DNA of 64,000 nt from Welwitschia mirabilis. Taxonomy: Eukaryota > Gnetophyta > Gnetopsida > Welwitschiales. The notes beneath the pieces are model-generated. The model was not told the origin of the DNA. It saw only the letters and a list, made by a program, of their open reading frames with translations, and ran no database searches. Location of the stretch: positions 206,289,866 to 206,353,865 of the forward strand of contig JBOZIK010000001.1 of the NCBI GenBank assembly GCA_051453625.1. The letters run 5' to 3'. Numbering within the stretch: position 1 is the stretch's first letter; each line of letters opens with the position of its first letter. Below are positions 60,651 to 64,000 of this stretch, piece by piece. A program made the translations under genes and the position numbers.

Positions 60651-60942
60651 CGCAGGGAGCTTCTTCCGTTTCCTATGACAGACTTTAGTGGAGGACAGGT
60701 TACTTGAACATGTCTGCACATCCGTCGGAGAAATAGTACCATTTATAGACAAATCTTCGTGGATCAAGCTACACAGTAAATTTTGTCCATATGAGAAAAT
60801 AGTATGTATCGCGGAGTTCAGGCAAAACGGTAAATTTCCAGAGGCTTTGAGTCATGCAGGCTTACAGGATTCTCTCCAAGACATGTTGCTTCGGTAGATT
60901 GGTCCCTTAAATCGCTTTGGATTCTTGAATATCCTTACAAAG

Positions 60943-63575
60943 ATGGGTTCAAGAGACGTCTCGTGTGCCGCGCTAAGCAGTTTACTAGACCTGAATACGT
61001 CTCCGACGCAGCCGTATGTTCAGGCGACAGGCTTTGAGAGCTTATTTAAAGTAGCGGCTGCTAAAATGGATGAAGTATCAGACAGTATGTCAGAAGAGGC
61101 TTCAAACCTTCCTGAAATGAACTCTAGTCTGATGCTGAGGAAGACAGAAAGCCTGAAAGATGATTCTGGAACGTCTAATTCGTCGTTGCTTCTAAATTCC
61201 TCCCGTCCAGTTTGGAACGACGAAATTTCTCTTGAATCCTGCACTGAGATTCAAAATAACTATACGTCTGTCGGTTACGTTCTCGAAGAAAGACCCGTTA
61301 CTCGTGAATTTTTTCCACTTAACGACAAGGGCTCCGAATCGCGCTCGATTCACTCATTTCCTTATCAAACAAGACATCGTGGCGATGCTTGGATTGATTT
61401 GAAGTTGTATAGCCAAGCATCTTGGCAACAGAATGTGCCTCTTCGAACCGTCAAGAAAAGCAGACGCGGCCCGCGTTCAAAAAGCTCTCAATTTCGTGGC
61501 GTCACATTCTACCGACGCACCGGCCGTTGGGAATCTCACATATGGTTAGTTTTTCTTGCGAGTCAAACAACACGAGAGTGAATTTTTGTTGATGTTGTCC
61601 GTAGCTTTATCTCTTGCCTTTGTGGTGTATTTCTTTTTTCAGGGATTGTGGAAAACAAGTTTATCTAGGTGAGTTTTATCAGTATCTTTGTTAATTGTAA
61701 ATGCTGGGAACCAATGCTCATCGTTCGTTCATTTAAACTTGTTTTTCTAGCCAATCTTACGTCGCCTTATTAGCCAATTATATTGTGATTAACAAATAAA
61801 GTGCTGGCTGCCTCGCGGCCTGGCTGCAGGGGGATTCGATACGGCGCTCGCAGCTGCCAGGTAAATCACTAAATCCTGTAGAAGGAGACTGGCTTTTCTA
61901 CAACAGAGTACCATTGCGTATTAGGGACAGGGCTTAGTTGTTCTCTCAAATTCAACAAACAGCTTTGAGCTTTTCTGTTTTTGAATAAATTCATAGGGCC
62001 TACGATAAAGCAGCCCTCAAGTTCAGGGGCCCAGAAGCAGATATCAACTTCCATATTTCGGATTACGAAGATGAAATGAAACAGGTTTTGAAATCCTTAT
62101 CCCTGGAGTTGCAAACTCCAAACAAAGTTGAAACTTCATGTGCTAAGTCTGAAATCCACGTCCTGTAGATAAATCATCTAAGCAAAGACGAGTTCGTGCA
62201 CATTCTTCGGCGACAAAGTACTGGTTTCTCGAGGGGAAGCTCTAAGTATCGAGGAGTCACGCTTCATAAATGTGGGAGATGGGAAGCTAGAATGGGCCAG
62301 TTTCTAGGCAAAAGGTAAACGCTTTTTCGCTGATTCAGCAGGCTGTAGTAAACTCCATTATTTTCCAACTTGATAGGAAACCTGAGATTTGTGGTTCAAT
62401 ATTTTTAACAGTTTGGCTAGCAGATACCTCTACCTTGGTTTGTATGACAATGAAATAGAAGCCGCAAGGTAATTTTCTCCTCATATGTTAGCATCGTTTC
62501 TCTGGTGTGTTTATTCATCAAGCAAAAAACGGAATGTCATAGTGGGAATGGCAGGGCTTATGATCGTGCAGCTTTAAAGTGCCTTGGAAGCGAAGCAGTT
62601 ACGAACTTCGATCCAAGAACATACTCAAACGGAGATGGTGAGCCCCTGCCTTTCTTTTATACTGTTAAATAGCTTTGCTGGCAAATTTCGGAACAGGAGT
62701 TAATTATGCCTTTGCAGGCATAGATTCTAGTCTGGATCTAAGCATTAGCCTCTCTACCTCGAACTCAACAAGTGGAGCAATTCCGCTTGATGACAAGCTG
62801 CAAGGATTTTGGAATTTGCTGGACCCCAACATTAATAACTTCGAGCCGGCTTGGAAGAAATGTCGATATGAAAATTGCATGGTAAAGATCGGAATAAGGA
62901 CCTCCACCATAACTGATTTGATTTTTTCCAACAACTTCGAGGACATTTTACTTGCTCATCTTATTCACGTTTTTTACGTTGTAGAAGATTGATAGGTGCA
63001 GCGGAAATCAGAAACCTGGGTTTCCCTGCTTCGAACAAATTTATGGGATTCCGTGTGTAGATCGCAGGAATTCGATGGCCTGTCTTCCTCCGTCAATGGA
63101 AAACGAAACCGTAAATTCTCCGTTGTACAGACCAAGCAACGTCTGCAAAGGCCGTTCCACCGTAACGTCCTTATGCATCTAATTATAGCTATATTTGGAA
63201 AGTTTTTTTTTTGTTGGTCCAATTCCTGACACATCAATTCGATCTTACTTTCTTCAGATGGGGTTCATTGATGACACAACAGGAGATCAAGGAGGTGGAG
63301 GATTTTGCACATCTATAACATCGTCTTTAAGAAGCGGCCAACAGATTTGTGTCGACAATGCTTTTAGCCCATCTTCGTTCTCTGCAGCATCATCACGATT
63401 CTCTTTTCAAAATGCAGCTGACGGTTATCGACGGATTGATGGCTTACAAAAGCTAAATTTGGAAGGCAAAGAGCTTACCAAACCTCGTGGAGAATGCTTG
63501 AACCTGAACCTGAATCTGTCGTCATGCGGAAGCAAAGCCGCAACTGCTGATCAGATTTCCTCTTCTTGTCACTGA
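60943..63575 (+). CDS. AP2-like: euAP2-type transcription factor (APETALA2/TOE-like), 10 exons
   Basis: Nuclear DNA-binding regulator, probably a repressor of developmental genes. Inferred coding exons: 60943-61544, 61643-61668, 61830-61860, 61997-62084, 62169-62314, 62424-62468, 62555-62637, 62718-62881, 62985-63161, 63258-63575. They give 559 codons plus TGA with every junction in phase. Features: DLNTSP repression motif (residues 16-21), PVTREFFPL (118-126), basic [10 protein letters not shown] (171-180), AP2 repeat 1 (about 181-246, without the ANT insertion), linker with [15 protein letters not shown], repeat 2 (about 273-331), LDLSISL (346-352), miR172-site residues 496-502, LNLNLNL (535-541). 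Both repeats keep their RGVT and RAYD elements. The start is ATG at 60943; the open frame extends upstream only from a TTG. Exons 8-9 are the least certain. All introns are short (80-161 bp) and free of transposons. Confidence 0.92.
62085..62168 (+). other. AP2 intron 4, retention gives an in-frame stop
   Basis: 84 bp, GTTTTG...CTGTAG. If retained, the frame stays open for 27 codons and stops at its last three bases. The product would hold only the first AP2 repeat. Confidence 0.6.
62697..62717 (+). other. Alternative 21 bp at the start of AP2 exon 8
   Basis: Two AG acceptors, at 62696 and 62717, keep the frame and differ by seven residues (VNYAFAG). The second has the better pyrimidine context and puts LDLSISL close to the second AP2 repeat, as in relatives, so it was used in the model. 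Confidence 0.45.
63382..63402 (+). promoter_or_regulatory. miR172 target site with one unusual base
   Basis: A 21-base site inside the last exon that begins CTGCAGCATCATCA and ends GATTCT. It matches the classical AP2 site except C at 63396, where AP2 genes have G or A. That base faces position 7 of miR172 (U), so the usual pair or wobble is lost. The change makes codon 501 Arg instead of the conserved Gly. miR172 normally represses euAP2 genes by cleavage and translational inhibition. Confidence 0.85.
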
Positions 63576-64000
63576 TACAACACCGACCGAAGGGTAACGT
63601 TGTGGACTGCTAGATGGGAAGGCCTAATGTAAAGGAGATAAAAAAGGACGAATGAATATATATTTCAGAAAATATTATGTGGCGTTAGAGTTAAGGGAAA
63701 CTGGATCATGGGATTTATGTCATCGTGGCATCTTCTCGATTCCAATTTCCATTTTGAGACCTACGATTCCCTTATGTAATGGTATCTTTTTATAGCAAGT
63801 GAACATTTTTGAACGGTTGCACAGTCGCACGGGCCGACTTCTTTAAAGCAAGGATGAGAATGTGAAGTTCCGCTGCAGTTGTCAGTTGATTTTGGCAGCA
63901 TTCTCGCAAAAGGACGTGACATATCCAGAGTGGAGATTCTGGGAATTACTTCATTTCATGTATCATGATACCTGACTGGACTATTGTTGACGCTGATAAA
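63576..64000 (+). other. AP2 3' UTR and flank
   Basis: CpG-containing sequence follows the stop. No canonical AATAAA was seen; AATGAATATATATT near 63,650 is a weak candidate. Nothing else is recognised up to the window edge. Confidence 0.4.

Larger units (their letters stand above)
59350..60942 (+). other. Long 5' leader of the AP2 gene, with candidate introns and uORFs
   Basis: CpG-containing, largely non-coding sequence between the promoter and the start codon. Candidate leader introns are about 59,750-59,962 (ACAG/GTAGTG to TTTTTTCAG) and 60285-60681 (GCG/GTAAGTGAG to TATGACAG). The last 240 bases hold short ATG frames at 60710-60736, 60791-60802, 60804-60833, 60854-60910 and about 60884, all ending before 60943. 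Such uORFs usually lower translation of the main frame. The longer frames at 59431-59769 and 60688-60897 (the latter starts with GTG) show no domain and are not called genes. Confidence 0.45.

Noticed and set aside
60688-60897. 69-residue frame just before the AP2 start, considered as a conserved upstream peptide
   Set aside because: It begins with GTG, not ATG; the only in-frame ATG is near its end, leaving four residues.

Overview
This is a 64 kb piece of a plant nuclear genome. Almost all of it (about 1-59,200) is old, very AT-rich retrotransposon sequence with few CpGs. The last 4.8 kb has a different base composition and holds one intact gene, an APETALA2-type (euAP2) transcription factor read left to right. 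The large decayed LTR elements and the euAP2 protein with a miR172-type site indicate a seed plant. The extreme C-to-T / G-to-A decay fits a gymnosperm with a heavily methylated, AT-drifted genome; a gnetophyte such as Welwitschia is my best guess, from general knowledge and not proven here.

Layout. 1-2,966: two to three copies of a roughly 1.1 kb LTR-like repeat read leftwards, carrying arrays of small hairpins with co-varying arms and short tandem repeats just upstream of a TATA box. 3.1-10.2 kb: Ty3/Gypsy element 1 (plus). 10.2-14.56 kb: remains of other Gypsy elements, including a minus-strand RT-RNase H segment. 14,563-23,233: Gypsy element 2 (minus), with LTR inverted termini and a near-perfect 5 bp target duplication. 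23.9-27.0 kb: decayed Copia pol (plus). 27-33.3 kb: unresolved repeats, an inverted repeat and an LTR-like copy. 33,345-40,788: Gypsy element 3 (plus) with TGTTGT...ACAACA ends. 40.8-53.9 kb: mostly unassignable AT-rich DNA with a minus-strand non-LTR reverse transcriptase fragment, a possible SINE and a second LTR-like copy. 53.9-57.7 kb: L1-type LINE (plus). 58.3-59.0 kb: another minus-strand non-LTR fragment. 59.2-64.0 kb: the euAP2 gene with promoter, long leader, ten coding exons and 3' flank.

Elements 1, 2 and 3 belong to one Athila/Tat-like lineage. They share a primer-binding site related by transitions only, and a small hairpin in the 3' internal region; elements 1 and 2 also carry a 12 bp palindrome in or near their U3. 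Elements 1 and 3 share the same internal deletion, which joins the start of the RT to the C-terminal tail of the integrase, so this looks like an amplified non-autonomous family. The AP2 gene encodes an inferred 559-residue two-domain repressor with DLNxxP and LxLxL motifs. Its miR172 site has one unusual base opposite the miRNA seed.
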